Below, piece after piece: positions 44,077 through 53,800 of a stretch of 56,240 bases of DNA. The notes under the pieces are model-generated. The model searched no databases, was not told the origin of the DNA, and worked only from the letters and a program-made list of their open reading frames with translations. Source of the DNA: Pseudomonas aegrilactucae (GTDB lineage: Bacteria > Pseudomonadota > Gammaproteobacteria > Pseudomonadales > Pseudomonadaceae); contig NZ_JAHTBI010000095.1 of assembly GCF_019168305.1 (NCBI RefSeq), positions 1 through 56,240 of the forward strand, given 5' to 3'. The position numbers and the translations under genes are program-made. Each line of letters opens with the position of its first letter. Within the stretch, counting starts at the first letter, position 1.

Positions 44077-44565
44077 TTACTGCAGCGACGGCGCTTCGCC
44101 TGCTTCCTGCATGCGCTGCATTTCTTGCGCGTACAGGGCGTCGAAGTTCACCGGCGACAGCATCAGGGCCGGGAACGAGCCACGGGTCACCAGGCTGTCC
44201 AGCGCTTCACGCGCGTACGGGAACAGGATGTTCGGGCAGAACGCGCCCAGAGTGTGGCTCATCGACGCCGCGTCGAGGTTCTTGATCAGGAAGATACCGG
44301 CCTGCTGCACTTCAGCGATGAAGGCAACCTCTTCACCGTTCTTGACCGTGACCGACAGGGTCAGCACGACCTCGTGAAAGTCGCCTTCCAGGCCTTTCTG
44401 CTTGGTGTTCAGGTCCAGCGCGACACTCGGCTCCCACTGCTGACGGAAGATCGCCGGGCTTTTCGGCGCTTCGAACGACAGGTCGCGCACGTAGATGCGC
44501 TGCAGGGAGAATTGCGGGGCGCTTTCGTCGGCTGCCGCAGCGCCGTTGTTCTGTTCTTCAGTCAT
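44077..44565 (-). CDS. secB: Protein-export chaperone SecB
   Basis: Cytosolic tetrameric chaperone of 162 residues that keeps preproteins unfolded and hands them to SecA. Family blocks are QRIYVRDLSFEAPKSP, the acidic FHEVVLTLSVT, and PNILFPYAREALDSLVTRGSFP. The ATG at 44565 has AAGGA upstream; a longer frame reaches into grxC and is rejected. Last gene of the yibN-grxC-secB operon, as in enterobacteria. Confidence 0.96.
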   Translation of the reverse strand: MTEEQNNGAAAADESAPQFSLQRIYVRDLSFEAPKSPAIFRQQWEPSVALDLNTKQKGLEGDFHEVVLTLSVTVKNGEEVAFIAEVQQAGIFLIKNLDAASMSHTLGAFCPNILFPYAREALDSLVTRGSFPALMLSPVNFDALYAQEMQRMQEAGEAPSLQ

Positions 44566-44599
44566 GACAGATCCTTCCTTGCAGGGTCTTGTAGGGGAT

Positions 44600-44854
44600 T
44601 CAGGCCTTGAGCAGGGCGTCGAGCTTGCCGGCGCGCTCAAGGGCATACAGGTCGTCGCAACCGCCGACGTGGGTGCTGCCGATCCAGATCTGCGGCACCG
44701 AGGTACGGCCGGCCTTCTGGCTCATCTCGGCGCGCACCTGGGGCTTGCCATCGACCTTGATCTCTTCGAAGGCCACGCCTTTGTTCTGCAGCAGGCGCTT
44801 GGCCTGGGAGCAGTAAGGGCAGTAGTCGCTGGAGTAGACGATGACGTTGCTCAT
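44600..44854 (-). CDS. grxC: Glutaredoxin 3 (GrxC)
   Basis: 84-residue dithiol glutaredoxin that reduces disulfides with glutathione. The active site is CPYC (Cys12, Cys15), with the TSVPQIWIG cis-Pro loop and GGCDDL near the end. It lies one base after the rhodanese-like gene and 34 bases before secB. Confidence 0.97.
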   Translation of the reverse strand: MSNVIVYSSDYCPYCSQAKRLLQNKGVAFEEIKVDGKPQVRAEMSQKAGRTSVPQIWIGSTHVGGCDDLYALERAGKLDALLKA

Positions 44855-44855
44855 C

Positions 44856-45272
44856 TCACTTCACCAGCGGCAGGTTGTCGGCTTTCCAGCTCGACACGCC
44901 GCCCGACAGCTTGGCGGCGGTGAAGCCGGCCTTGAGCAGGTCGCGGCACACGGCGCCCGCATGCTGACCCATGTTGTCGACCACGATCAGGGTCTTGTTG
45001 GCCTTGTGCTTTTCCAGCTCGCCGATGCGGGCAGCAAACTTGTCCTGTGGAATGTTCAGCGCGCCGACGATGTGACCGGCGGCGTAGTCCTTGGACGTGC
45101 GGATGTCGACAACCAGGCCCTTGTCGCTGTTGACCAGTGCGGTCAGCTCGCCGGTGCTCAGGCTACGGCCGCCCTTGCGCGCCTCGGTAACGATCAGCAG
45201 GACCAGCAGAACGACGAAGATACCTACCAGCAGATAGTGAGTTGTCGCGAATTCAATCAGGTGAGCAACCAT
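44856..45272 (-). CDS. yibN: Membrane-anchored rhodanese-like protein (YibN-like), no catalytic Cys
   Basis: 138 residues: an N-terminal membrane helix (about 12-30) then a rhodanese fold (DKGLVVDIRTSKDYAAGHIVGALNIP). The position of the usual catalytic Cys reads LIVVDNMGQHAG, so Asp or Asn stands where Cys is expected and sulfurtransferase activity is unlikely. The ATG at 45272 follows a good minus-strand promoter. First gene of the operon with grxC and secB. Confidence 0.9.
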   Translation of the reverse strand: MVAHLIEFATTHYLLVGIFVVLLVLLIVTEARKGGRSLSTGELTALVNSDKGLVVDIRTSKDYAAGHIVGALNIPQDKFAARIGELEKHKANKTLIVVDNMGQHAGAVCRDLLKAGFTAAKLSGGVSSWKADNLPLVK

Positions 45273-45304
45273 CAGAGGGTTCCGGGCCGTTAAAAATGAT
45301 GGGC

Positions 45305-45332
45305 AGTATACACAGCCCCCAAGGCCGGCCAA
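45305..45332 (-). promoter_or_regulatory. Sigma-70 promoter of yibN-grxC-secB
   Basis: On the minus strand TTGGCC (45332-45327), a 16-base spacer and TATACT (45310-45305) with TGTG just upstream form an extended -10 promoter, about 33 bases before the ATG. The rest of the 213-base divergent gap to gpmI has only a possible rightward -10 (TAAAAT, 45442-45447). Confidence 0.65.
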
Positions 45333-45485
45333 AGCCCGCCACACGCGGTTATCGACAGTAATTCTCATTGCCGGGCTGCAGCCCGTCGGCCCGCACGGCC
45401 TGGCGCGCAAGGTTAATTCGTCAGCGATGGCCAATTTGCCCTAAAATGCGTGTCTTTATCATCTGAACAAGCGCGAGTGGGATTG

Positions 45486-47021
45486 ATGACGAGCACGCCA
45501 AAACCCTTGGTCCTGATCATCCTGGATGGTTTCGGTCACAGCGAAAGCCACGAATACAACGCCATCTATTCGGCCACCACGCCGGTCTACGACCGCCTGC
45601 GCGCCACCCAGCCGCACGGCCTGATCTCGGGCTCGGGCATGGACGTGGGGCTGCCCGACGGGCAGATGGGCAACTCCGAAGTCGGCCACATGAACCTGGG
45701 TGCCGGGCGTGTGGTGTACCAGGACTTCACCCGCGTGACCAAGGCCATCAAGGAGGGCGAGTTCTTCGAGAACCCTGTGCTGTGCGGCGCAGTGGACAAG
45801 GCGGTCGGCGCCGGCAAGGCCGTGCACATCCTCGGCCTGCTCTCCGACGGTGGCGTGCACAGCCATCAGGACCACCTGGTGGCGATGGCCGAGCTGGCCG
45901 CGCAACGGGGCGCCGAGAAGATCTACCTGCACGCCTTCCTCGACGGCCGTGATACCCCGCCCAAGAGCGCGCAGTCGTCGATCGAACGGCTCGACGCCAC
46001 CTTCGCCACACTCGGCAAGGGCCGCATCGCCAGCCTCATCGGCCGTTATTTCGCGATGGACCGCGACAACCGCTGGGACCGCGTCAGCACCGCCTACAAC
46101 CTGATCGTCGACAGCACCGCCGAGTTCACCGCCGACAGCGCCATGGCCGGCCTTGAAGCCGCCTACGCACGCGGCGAGAGCGACGAGTTCGTCAAGGCCA
46201 CGCGCATTGGCGAGGCGGTCACGGTCGAGGACGGCGATGCGGTGATCTTCATGAACTTCCGCGCCGACCGCGCCCGCGAACTGTCGCGCGTGTTCGTCGA
46301 GCCGGACTTCAACGAGTTCCCGCGTGCCCGCCTGCCCAGGCTGGCCGCCTATATCGGCCTGACCCAGTACTCGGCCAAGATCGCCGCACCTGCCGCGTTC
46401 GCGCCGGGCAGCCTGAACAACGTGCTGGGCGAATACCTGGCCAAACAGGGCAAGACCCAGCTGCGCATCGCCGAAACCGAGAAGTATGCCCACGTGACCT
46501 TCTTCTTCTCCGGCGGTCGCGAAGAACCGTTCGAAGGCGAAGAGCGCATCCTGATCCCGTCGCCGAAAGTCGCCACCTACGACCTGCAGCCGGAAATGAG
46601 CGCGCCCGAGGTCACCGACCGTATCGTCGAGGCGATCGAGCAGCAGCGCTATGACGTGATCGTGGTCAACTACGCCAACGGCGACATGGTCGGCCACAGC
46701 GGCGTGTTCGACGCGGCGGTCAAGGCCGTCGAAGCCCTGGACCTGTGCGTGGGGCGCATCGTCGAGGCCCTCGACAAGGTGGGCGGCGAAGCGCTGATCA
46801 CCGCCGACCACGGCAACGTAGAGCAGATGGAAGACGAATGCACCGGCCAGGCGCACACCGCCCACACCACGGAGCCGGTGCCCTTCATCTATGTCGGCAA
46901 GCGAGCCTTGAAGGTGCGTGAAGGCGGCGTGCTGGCCGACGTGGCGCCGACCATGCTGACGCTGCTGGGCCTGGAAATACCGGCAGAAATGACCGGTACC
47001 TCGATCCTCGTCGACGCCTGA
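45486..47021 (+). CDS. gpmI: Cofactor-independent phosphoglycerate mutase
   Basis: Mn-dependent enzyme of 511 residues interconverting 3- and 2-phosphoglycerate. The alkaline-phosphatase-like metal motif LIILDGFGHS and the phospho-Ser loop GQMGNSEVGHMNLGAG (Ser64) are present, with metal ligands in NYANGDMVGHSG and ITADHGNVEQM. The ATG at 45486 is the family start. A strong terminator separates it from envC. Confidence 0.97.
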   Translation: MTSTPKPLVLIILDGFGHSESHEYNAIYSATTPVYDRLRATQPHGLISGSGMDVGLPDGQMGNSEVGHMNLGAGRVVYQDFTRVTKAIKEGEFFENPVLCGAVDKAVGAGKAVHILGLLSDGGVHSHQDHLVAMAELAAQRGAEKIYLHAFLDGRDTPPKSAQSSIERLDATFATLGKGRIASLIGRYFAMDRDNRWDRVSTAYNLIVDSTAEFTADSAMAGLEAAYARGESDEFVKATRIGEAVTVEDGDAVIFMNFRADRARELSRVFVEPDFNEFPRARLPRLAAYIGLTQYSAKIAAPAAFAPGSLNNVLGEYLAKQGKTQLRIAETEKYAHVTFFFSGGREEPFEGEERILIPSPKVATYDLQPEMSAPEVTDRIVEAIEQQRYDVIVVNYANGDMVGHSGVFDAAVKAVEALDLCVGRIVEALDKVGGEALITADHGNVEQMEDECTGQAHTAHTTEPVPFIYVGKRALKVREGGVLADVAPTMLTLLGLEIPAEMTGTSILVDA

Positions 47022-47058
47022 CCTCGGCAAACCGGCCACAACGGTCGGTTTTCCGGAC

Positions 47059-47095
47059 AAACGCCCCAAAGCAGTTGCCTTGGGGCGTTTTTTTT
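47059..47095 (+). terminator. Rho-independent terminator of gpmI
   Basis: AAACGCCCCAA/TTGGGGCGTTT form an 11-bp stem with a 10-base loop, then eight T. It lies between gpmI and envC. Confidence 0.94.
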
Positions 47096-47149
47096 GGCGC
47101 CCATGGCGGGCATACTAGGCCAGTCTCTATCCCAGGTTTTGCCTACTCC

Positions 47150-48436
47150 ATGCTTCGCGCCCTGATCTTCATAGCCCTGACCTGCCTGCTCGGCCCGGCG
47201 TTTGCCGACGAGCGCGCGCAAACCCAGCAGCAACTGGACGCCACGCGTCAGGACATTGCCGAGCTGAAAAAGCTGCTCGGCCAACTGCAGCAGGAAAAGT
47301 CCGGCGCGCAAAAAGACCTGCGCAGTACCGAAACCGACATCGGCAAGCTGGAAAAGCAGGTGGAGGCCCTGCAACAGGAACTAAAAAAGACCGAAGGCGA
47401 GCTGGAGCGCCTCGATAAAGAGAAAAAAAAACTCCAGAGCGCCCGCGTTGAACAGCAACGACTGATCGCCATCCAGGCCCGTTCGGCCTACCAGAACGGC
47501 CGCGAGGAATACCTCAAGCTGCTGCTCAACCAGCAGAACCCCGAGAAATTCGCGCGTACCCTGACCTATTACGACTACCTGAGCAAAGCGCGCCTGGAAC
47601 AGCTGCGCAGCTTCAACGAGACCCTGCGCCAACTGGCCAATGTCGAGCAGGACATCGCCCTGCAGCAGGCCCAGTTGCTGGCCCAGCAAGGCACTCTCGA
47701 AAGCCAGCGTCAGGACCTCGAAAAAGTCCGCGCCGATCGCCAGCAGGTGCTGGCCAAGCTCAACAGCGATGTGAAGGAACGCGACCAGAAGCTGGCCGCC
47801 CGCGTGCAGGACCAGGCCGACCTGAGCCGCGTGCTCAAGACCATCGAGGAAACCCTCGCACGCCAGGCCCGCGAAGCCGAAGAGGCGCGCCAGCGTGCCT
47901 TGCTGGCCGCCCAGGAAGCCGAAAAGCAACGCCAGCGCGAAGCCCTGGCCGCCGGTAACGACGACGCGCCGAAAAAGCCCGCAAGCGTGCCTGGCGCACT
48001 GGTATCCAGCGACGGCGCAGCCTTTGGCGGCGCTTTTTCTGCAGCGCGCGGCAAACTTCCATGGCCCGTCAATGGTCGACTACTGGCACGCTTTGGTGAA
48101 ACCCGTGGCGATGATGCCCGCGCCAAGTGGGACGGGGTGATGATCAGCGCCTCTGCCGGCAGCCGCGTGCACGCCGTACACGGCGGTCGCGTGGTGTTTG
48201 CCGACTGGTTGCGCGGCGCCGGACTTCTGGTCATTCTCGACCATGGCAACGGTTACCTGAGCCTGTACGGGCACAACCAGACCCTGCTCAAGCGTGCAGG
48301 CGACGTGGTCACGTCGGGCGAGGCGATCTCCACCGTTGGCGACAGCGGCGGGCAGAACAGCTCGGCGCTGTACTTCGCGATTCGCCAGCAAGGCCGCCCC
48401 AGCGACCCGACACAATGGTGCCGTGCCCAGGGATAG
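47150..48436 (+). CDS. envC: EnvC-like murein hydrolase activator
   Basis: 428-residue periplasmic protein: signal peptide (about 1-19, cut after AFA), long Gln/Lys/Glu-rich coiled coil (about 22-270), a linker, and a C-terminal LytM/M23 fold (about 318-425). The zinc ligands of active M23 enzymes are largely lost: KWDGVMI replaces the HxGxD-type segment, and ALYFAIR replaces the HxH strand; YGHN is kept. This is the degenerate form that in E. coli EnvC activates AmiA/AmiB amidases at the septum. Confidence 0.92.
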   Translation: MLRALIFIALTCLLGPAFADERAQTQQQLDATRQDIAELKKLLGQLQQEKSGAQKDLRSTETDIGKLEKQVEALQQELKKTEGELERLDKEKKKLQSARVEQQRLIAIQARSAYQNGREEYLKLLLNQQNPEKFARTLTYYDYLSKARLEQLRSFNETLRQLANVEQDIALQQAQLLAQQGTLESQRQDLEKVRADRQQVLAKLNSDVKERDQKLAARVQDQADLSRVLKTIEETLARQAREAEEARQRALLAAQEAEKQRQREALAAGNDDAPKKPASVPGALVSSDGAAFGGAFSAARGKLPWPVNGRLLARFGETRGDDARAKWDGVMISASAGSRVHAVHGGRVVFADWLRGAGLLVILDHGNGYLSLYGHNQTLLKRAGDVVTSGEAISTVGDSGGQNSSALYFAIRQQGRPSDPTQWCRAQG

Positions 48437-48526
48437 GGGCACTACCGCTTACTTCACGCTGCTGCCACTCTCCGGCGCCAGCGACGCTCCCTACGGGGCA
48501 AAACCAGGATCAGGAGTTCGTTCGAC

Positions 48527-49846
48527 ATGCTGCATACGCCTCGCCTTACCTCGCTGGCCCTGACCATTGCCCTGGTCATCGGCGCGCCCCTGGCCCACGC
48601 GGCCGAGCCCGCCAGGCCGGCAGCGGTGGCACCGACCACGGTCACCACCAAGGCGCCGCTGCCGCTCGACGAGCTGCGCACCTTCGCCGAGGTGATGGAC
48701 CGCATCAAGGCGGCCTATGTCGAGCCGGTCGACGACAAGACCCTGCTGGAAAACGCCATCAAGGGCATGCTCAGCAACCTTGACCCGCACTCGGCCTACC
48801 TGGGCCCGGAAGACTTCCAGGAGCTGCAGGAAAGCACCAGCGGCGAATTCGGCGGGCTGGGCATCGAAGTGGGCATGGAAGACGGCTTCGTCAAGGTGGT
48901 GTCGCCGATCGACGACACCCCGGCCTCGCGTGCCGGCATCGAGGCGGGCGACCTGATCGTCAAGATCGACGGCCAGCCGACCCGTGGCCAGACCATGACC
49001 GAGGCGGTCGACAAGATGCGCGGCAAGATCGGCCAGAAGATCACCCTGACCCTGGTACGCGACGGCGGCACGCCGTTCGACGTGACCCTGGCGCGCGCGG
49101 TCATCCAGGTCAAGAGCGTCAAGGCGCAGCTGCTCGAAGACGGCTACGGCTATATCCGCATCACCCAGTTCCAGGTCAAGACCGGCGAAGAGGTCGGCAA
49201 GGCCCTGGCCAAGTTGCGCAAGGACAACGGCAAGAAGCTGCGCGGGCTGGTGCTGGACCTGCGCAACAACCCCGGTGGCGTGCTGCAGTCGGCGGTCGAA
49301 GTGGCTGACCACTTCCTGACCAAGGGCCTGATCGTGTACACCAAGGGCCGCATCGCCAACTCCGAGCTGCGCTTCTCCGCCGACCCGGCCGACGCCAGCG
49401 AAGGTGTACCACTGGTGGTGCTGATCAACGGCGGCAGCGCCTCGGCCTCCGAGATTGTCGCCGGCGCCCTGCAAGACCAGAAACGCGGCGTGCTGATGGG
49501 TACCGACAGCTTCGGCAAGGGCTCGGTGCAGACCGTGCTGCCGCTCAACAACGACCGCGCGCTGAAGATCACCACCGCGTTGTACTACACCCCCAACGGC
49601 CGCTCCATCCAGGCCCAGGGCATCGTGCCGGACATCGAGGTGCGCCGCGCCAAGATCACCAGCGAGCAGGACAACGACAACTTCAAGGAAGCCGACCTGC
49701 AAGGTCACCTGGGCAATGGCAACGGCGGCGCCGACCGGCCTTCGGGCAAGGCCGCGAGCAAGAAGGAGCGTCCGCAGGACGACGACTTCCAGCTCAGCCA
49801 GGCCCTGAGCCTGCTCAAGGGCCTGAGCATCACCAGCGGCAAGTGA
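48527..49846 (+). CDS. ctpA: Carboxy-terminal processing protease CtpA (S41)
   Basis: Periplasmic serine protease of 439 residues. A signal peptide ends near AHA (about residue 25) and a PDZ domain spans roughly 105-185. The Ser/Lys pair is Ser306 in NGGSASASEI and Lys331 in TDSFGKGSVQT, 25 residues apart as in the family. P. aeruginosa CtpA degrades cell-wall cross-link hydrolases. GGAG is about 10 bases before the ATG. The stop overlaps the next gene as ATGA. Neighbour of envC, so a cell-wall remodelling group. Confidence 0.95.
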   Translation: MLHTPRLTSLALTIALVIGAPLAHAAEPARPAAVAPTTVTTKAPLPLDELRTFAEVMDRIKAAYVEPVDDKTLLENAIKGMLSNLDPHSAYLGPEDFQELQESTSGEFGGLGIEVGMEDGFVKVVSPIDDTPASRAGIEAGDLIVKIDGQPTRGQTMTEAVDKMRGKIGQKITLTLVRDGGTPFDVTLARAVIQVKSVKAQLLEDGYGYIRITQFQVKTGEEVGKALAKLRKDNGKKLRGLVLDLRNNPGGVLQSAVEVADHFLTKGLIVYTKGRIANSELRFSADPADASEGVPLVVLINGGSASASEIVAGALQDQKRGVLMGTDSFGKGSVQTVLPLNNDRALKITTALYYTPNGRSIQAQGIVPDIEVRRAKITSEQDNDNFKEADLQGHLGNGNGGADRPSGKAASKKERPQDDDFQLSQALSLLKGLSITSGK

Positions 49847-50622
49847 TGCGCCCGCTGCTGTTCGCCCTGCTCTGCCTGCTGGCCGGGGCCGCCCCTGCGG
49901 CCCCGGCCAAGGCCTACCTCACGCTGATCATCGACGACCTGGGCCAGAGCCCGGCACGCGATGCGCGCACCCTGGCCTTGCCAGGCCCGGTCACCCTCGC
50001 CGTGATGCCCGATACCCCGCACGCCACCGAATTCGCCCGCCAGGCGCACAAGGCCGGCAAGACGGTGATCCTGCACATGCCCATGGACCCGGCCACCGGC
50101 CCCTACGCCTGGCACCCCGGCACACCGCTGCCCGAGCTGGAACAACGGCTGAACGCCGCGTTGCTCAAGGTGCCGTACGCCAGCGGCATCAACAACCACA
50201 TGGGCAGCCGCATGACCTCGCAGCCGCAGGCCATGGCCTGGCTGATGGGCGAGCTGCAACGCCGGCACCTGTTCTTCGTCGACAGCCGCACCAGCGCCGC
50301 CACGGTCGCGGCGGCCAAGGCGCAGGACCTGGGGCTGGCGAGCCTGTCGCGGGATGTGTTCCTGGATGACGTGCGCACCCCCGAGGCGATTGCCGGGCAG
50401 TTGCGCATCGCCGTTGAACTGGCGCGCCGGCAGGGCTCGGCGGTGCTGATCGGCCACCCCTACCCGCAGACCCTGGAGGTGCTGGAACGCGAGCTGCCGC
50501 GCCTGAAGGCGCAGGGCATCGAGTGGATCGAGATCCACCAGATGATCGCCCTGCGCAGCAACCAGGCGATGGCGGCGCACGGTGCCGCCGGGCGCTACCG
50601 CGCCAGCGCCGGCGGGCGCTGA
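49843..50622 (+). CDS. yibQ: Divergent polysaccharide deacetylase family protein (YibQ-like)
   Basis: 259 residues with an N-terminal signal peptide (to about residue 20). The fold is that of divergent polysaccharide deacetylases: LIIDDLGQSPARD, VTLAVMPDTPHA, VILHMPMDP, NNHMGSRMTS and FFVDSRTSA. The substrate is unknown. Coupled to ctpA by ATGA. The envC-ctpA-yibQ order mirrors the envC-yibQ pairing of enterobacteria. Confidence 0.9.
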   Translation: MMRPLLFALLCLLAGAAPAAPAKAYLTLIIDDLGQSPARDARTLALPGPVTLAVMPDTPHATEFARQAHKAGKTVILHMPMDPATGPYAWHPGTPLPELEQRLNAALLKVPYASGINNHMGSRMTSQPQAMAWLMGELQRRHLFFVDSRTSAATVAAAKAQDLGLASLSRDVFLDDVRTPEAIAGQLRIAVELARRQGSAVLIGHPYPQTLEVLERELPRLKAQGIEWIEIHQMIALRSNQAMAAHGAAGRYRASAGGR

Positions 50623-50737
50623 CACTCAGGGGCCGACCGGGAACCACTCCCGGGCGTCATGCCGGGGCGCTCAAGCATGAACTCGGCCCTCAGGCCTTGT
50701 TCGGTGACGTTCGAAGGGGGGGTGAGGCAGGCATGTC

Positions 50738-50780
50738 GATACTCCTTTCATCCTCGCGGATGCAGCCTGAAAGGAGTATC
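50738..50780. terminator. Long perfect hairpin in the yibQ / DUF6543 gap
   Basis: GATACTCCTTTCA and its exact complement TGAAAGGAGTATC form a 13-bp stem with a 17-base loop between two convergent genes. No long T tract follows. It may end both transcripts, or be the end of an inserted element. Nothing else was recognised in the 50623-50826 gap. Confidence 0.55.
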
Positions 50781-50826
50781 TGAGCAGGGCGCTCGTGGCC
50801 CGGTGAGCTACCTATTGCGCACGTTG

Positions 50827-53800
50827 TTACACCGCATTGAGCGTGCGCAGCGGAAACCAGCCCTTGAGAAACGCCGGGGTCAGGTCAGCACGCCAGATCA
50901 CGCCCACGATACCGGTGCTCTTCGCCTCCTTGAGCAGGTCTGCATAGCCTTTGGTGCGTTGCGCCTCGAGCTTGATGTGGCCTTTGCTGAACGCTGCGCT
51001 CGGCGTGGCCTGGTCGGGATAGTGCAGGTGCACGTACCATTTGCCGCCCCCCGCCACGCGAACCTCGTACTCGTCGATGAAGTCGCCGGCCGCCAGGGCC
51101 TTGCGCGGTGCCTTGAACTCGATGTGCAACTGCTTGCGCTCCCAGAGGTAGAGCAGGTTGCGGGCGGTGGGCTTTTGCGTCTTGCACATGCTCAGGCGCA
51201 AGGCATCCGCTTCATCCCGCAATCCCTGGGCCTGCTTGCGCAACTGGGCGACTGTGCCCTGCTCCGCCTCCGGCAGGTCGCTGTGGCGTTCGAAATCGTC
51301 GGCTACCCGAATCAGCCGGTCGGCCAGGATCTGCAGCGGGAACACGATGTCTGCGGGCTGATGCCCGGAACCGGAAAAACCTTGCTGCTTGGCCGTGAGC
51401 GGCGCCACCTGGTCGAGCACCTGGCGCGCCTCGCTGCGCAGCGCCTTGCGCGGCTTGAGGCCGACCGGCGTGGCAGGCAATACCGTCTTGATCGGGTTCC
51501 AGTCGTCGTCGCCGTGCTCGCGGTAGGAAGCCACGATACGATGATTGGCGTCTTCGACATCCACGATCGGCACCGGCTCGTTGACAGAAGCCGCACGCAC
51601 CCGCCCTACCACCACGCGCCGCGTGCGTGTGACGATGACCTTGCGCTTGCGCGTCGGCCTGACCGGGGCACGGACGACCGGCACCTCGACCAGCCTGTCC
51701 AGTTCGCTCCTGGCACTGGCATCAAGCTGATCGAGGGTCTGCACGAAGGCGGCCAGATAATCCTTGCCTGGCACCGCCGCGAACAGGTGGCCCACATACT
51801 GGGCAACTGCACGCGCCCGCGAATAGCAATGCGACGCCTCGCGCAGCACCTGGATGCGCTCCTGGGGGGTGAACTCCTGGGCATCGATGCCCAGTTGCTC
51901 ATGCGACAGCACGCCGGCAACGATGTCGGGGTCCAGTAAAAGGTCCTTGAAAAACGGCCGCTGCGTGGCATCCGCGATACGCGTGTCCAGGCTCATGTAG
52001 CCGAGGATTTCCAGGTAAGCCGTGCGGATGCGCTGGGCGCTGAACACCTTCAGCTCGTCACGCTTGGCTTCGCCATAGCGGATGATTTCATCGACCGAGG
52101 CCCTCACCGCCGGCTCGCGCCGTATCTCCTCGGCCAGTGCGTCACAGGCCTCGGCCTGCTCCAGCGCCAGCAGGTGGTACTTCTCGTTCTGCGTGTTGGC
52201 GTCCAGCAGCGCGGAAAACGGCTGTGCGGAGTCGCCCAGGGTGACCTGAAACGCATTCTCGACCCAGGCATCGTGCAGCGCGATCTTGAACTGCTTGCTG
52301 TGATACTGGGCCTGCAACTGCAGACGGGCCTGGAAGTTCATCCTGAAGTTCAGGTTCAACGACTGAGTGTAGTCGGCCGGGCGCAGATGACCGTAGAAGT
52401 CGGCCATCTTCAGCGTTTCGCGGGCCTGGAGGGTGGTGCGCAAGAGGTTTTGCGTCACCTCGATGAAGGCGTCCTGCTCACCCTTCAAGGCCTGTTCTGC
52501 CACTTGCGCCCGCGCGCGCGCCTGTTTCATCGCAACGAGGCGGGTCGCCGTGCGATCGAGCTGGTACTCGCGCTGGGACTTGAACATAGGATCGAGCAGT
52601 GCATTGAGTTCGTTGACCTTGGGGGTCATCACCTCGATACGCCTGAAGCAGTCCTGCTGTGCCGTCTCCAGGTTGGCATTGAGCTGCTGAAGCTGCAGTT
52701 TGTTCTGCGCCTTCTTCTCTTGCAGGCTCAGGCGCTTGTTCGGCGCTCCGCCACGCAGGCCCAGGCGCAGATCCAGTTGCCAGCCTCCATTACCAGCGCG
52801 GCGCAACCATGGCCCCTGGCGGCTGCTGTCGAGCGGGTCGACGATGCAGAATCGCCCTTGCACCTCCAGCACCCGGTACCAGTGGCCGTCGAGGTTCACA
52901 TGCGGGAGCCCGTCGATCAGCGCCAGGCCACGCTGCGTGCCCGTCTCGATCACGCGGGGCGGTTCGTGCCCAGGGCTGACCTGCAGCTTGCGCATCAAGG
53001 CACGCAACTGGGGGCTCGACTCGCTGCGCATGCCGCTCCAGGAAAAGTCCATCGCTGTCGCAAGCGCACTGACGCTGCGCAGTGGCGCGCCCGGCGGTTG
53101 CTGCACCGGCGCCAGCACCCCGGTGACCGGCAGGTTGCCGCGCACCGGCAAGCGCGCCTGCAGCATCGAGGGCAGTACCTTGACCGGCGCCGCGCGGGCC
53201 ATGCCGACCTCGCCGGCCCCATGCATGAACACGGTGCCCAGGTTGAACAGCAGGTCGACCACCGCCTGGGCGCGCTGCGCCTCGTCACCCTTGCGCAGCA
53301 CCTCGAAATCGCTGTCCAGGCTGCTGACCAGTTGCACCAGCCACCCCGCGATGGCCGCCGGCCCGCGCAGATACGGCAGCGCGATGTTGAACAGCAGCCA
53401 GCCCGCCTCCTTCAGGCGCAGCCAGCGGTCTTCGGCATTGGACACCGATTGGCGGTCGCCCAGGGTAATCAGCGCATCCACCGTGCTGGTGTAGAAATGC
53501 GCCAGCAGGTCACCGGTCAATGCAGTGCCGCCCAGGCGCGGCACATTCGCCCCCGGCAAGGCCGTCGGGTCGTCCACGATGCCACCCAGGTGCGGCTCGG
53601 CAAAACCGCCATGGGCATAGACGCGCCGGGCGTCCTGCCCCATCCAGCTGAGCACGCTGGCCTCCAGTTCAGGTTCCTTGAGCGCCGCAAACAACGCCGC
53701 TTCACTGGCAAATTCGCGCAACAGCGGCTCGAACAGCGGTCGGTACAACACCCGCTCAGGCATGCCCGGCAGGGCGAACACGAACATGTTGTCGACCGTA

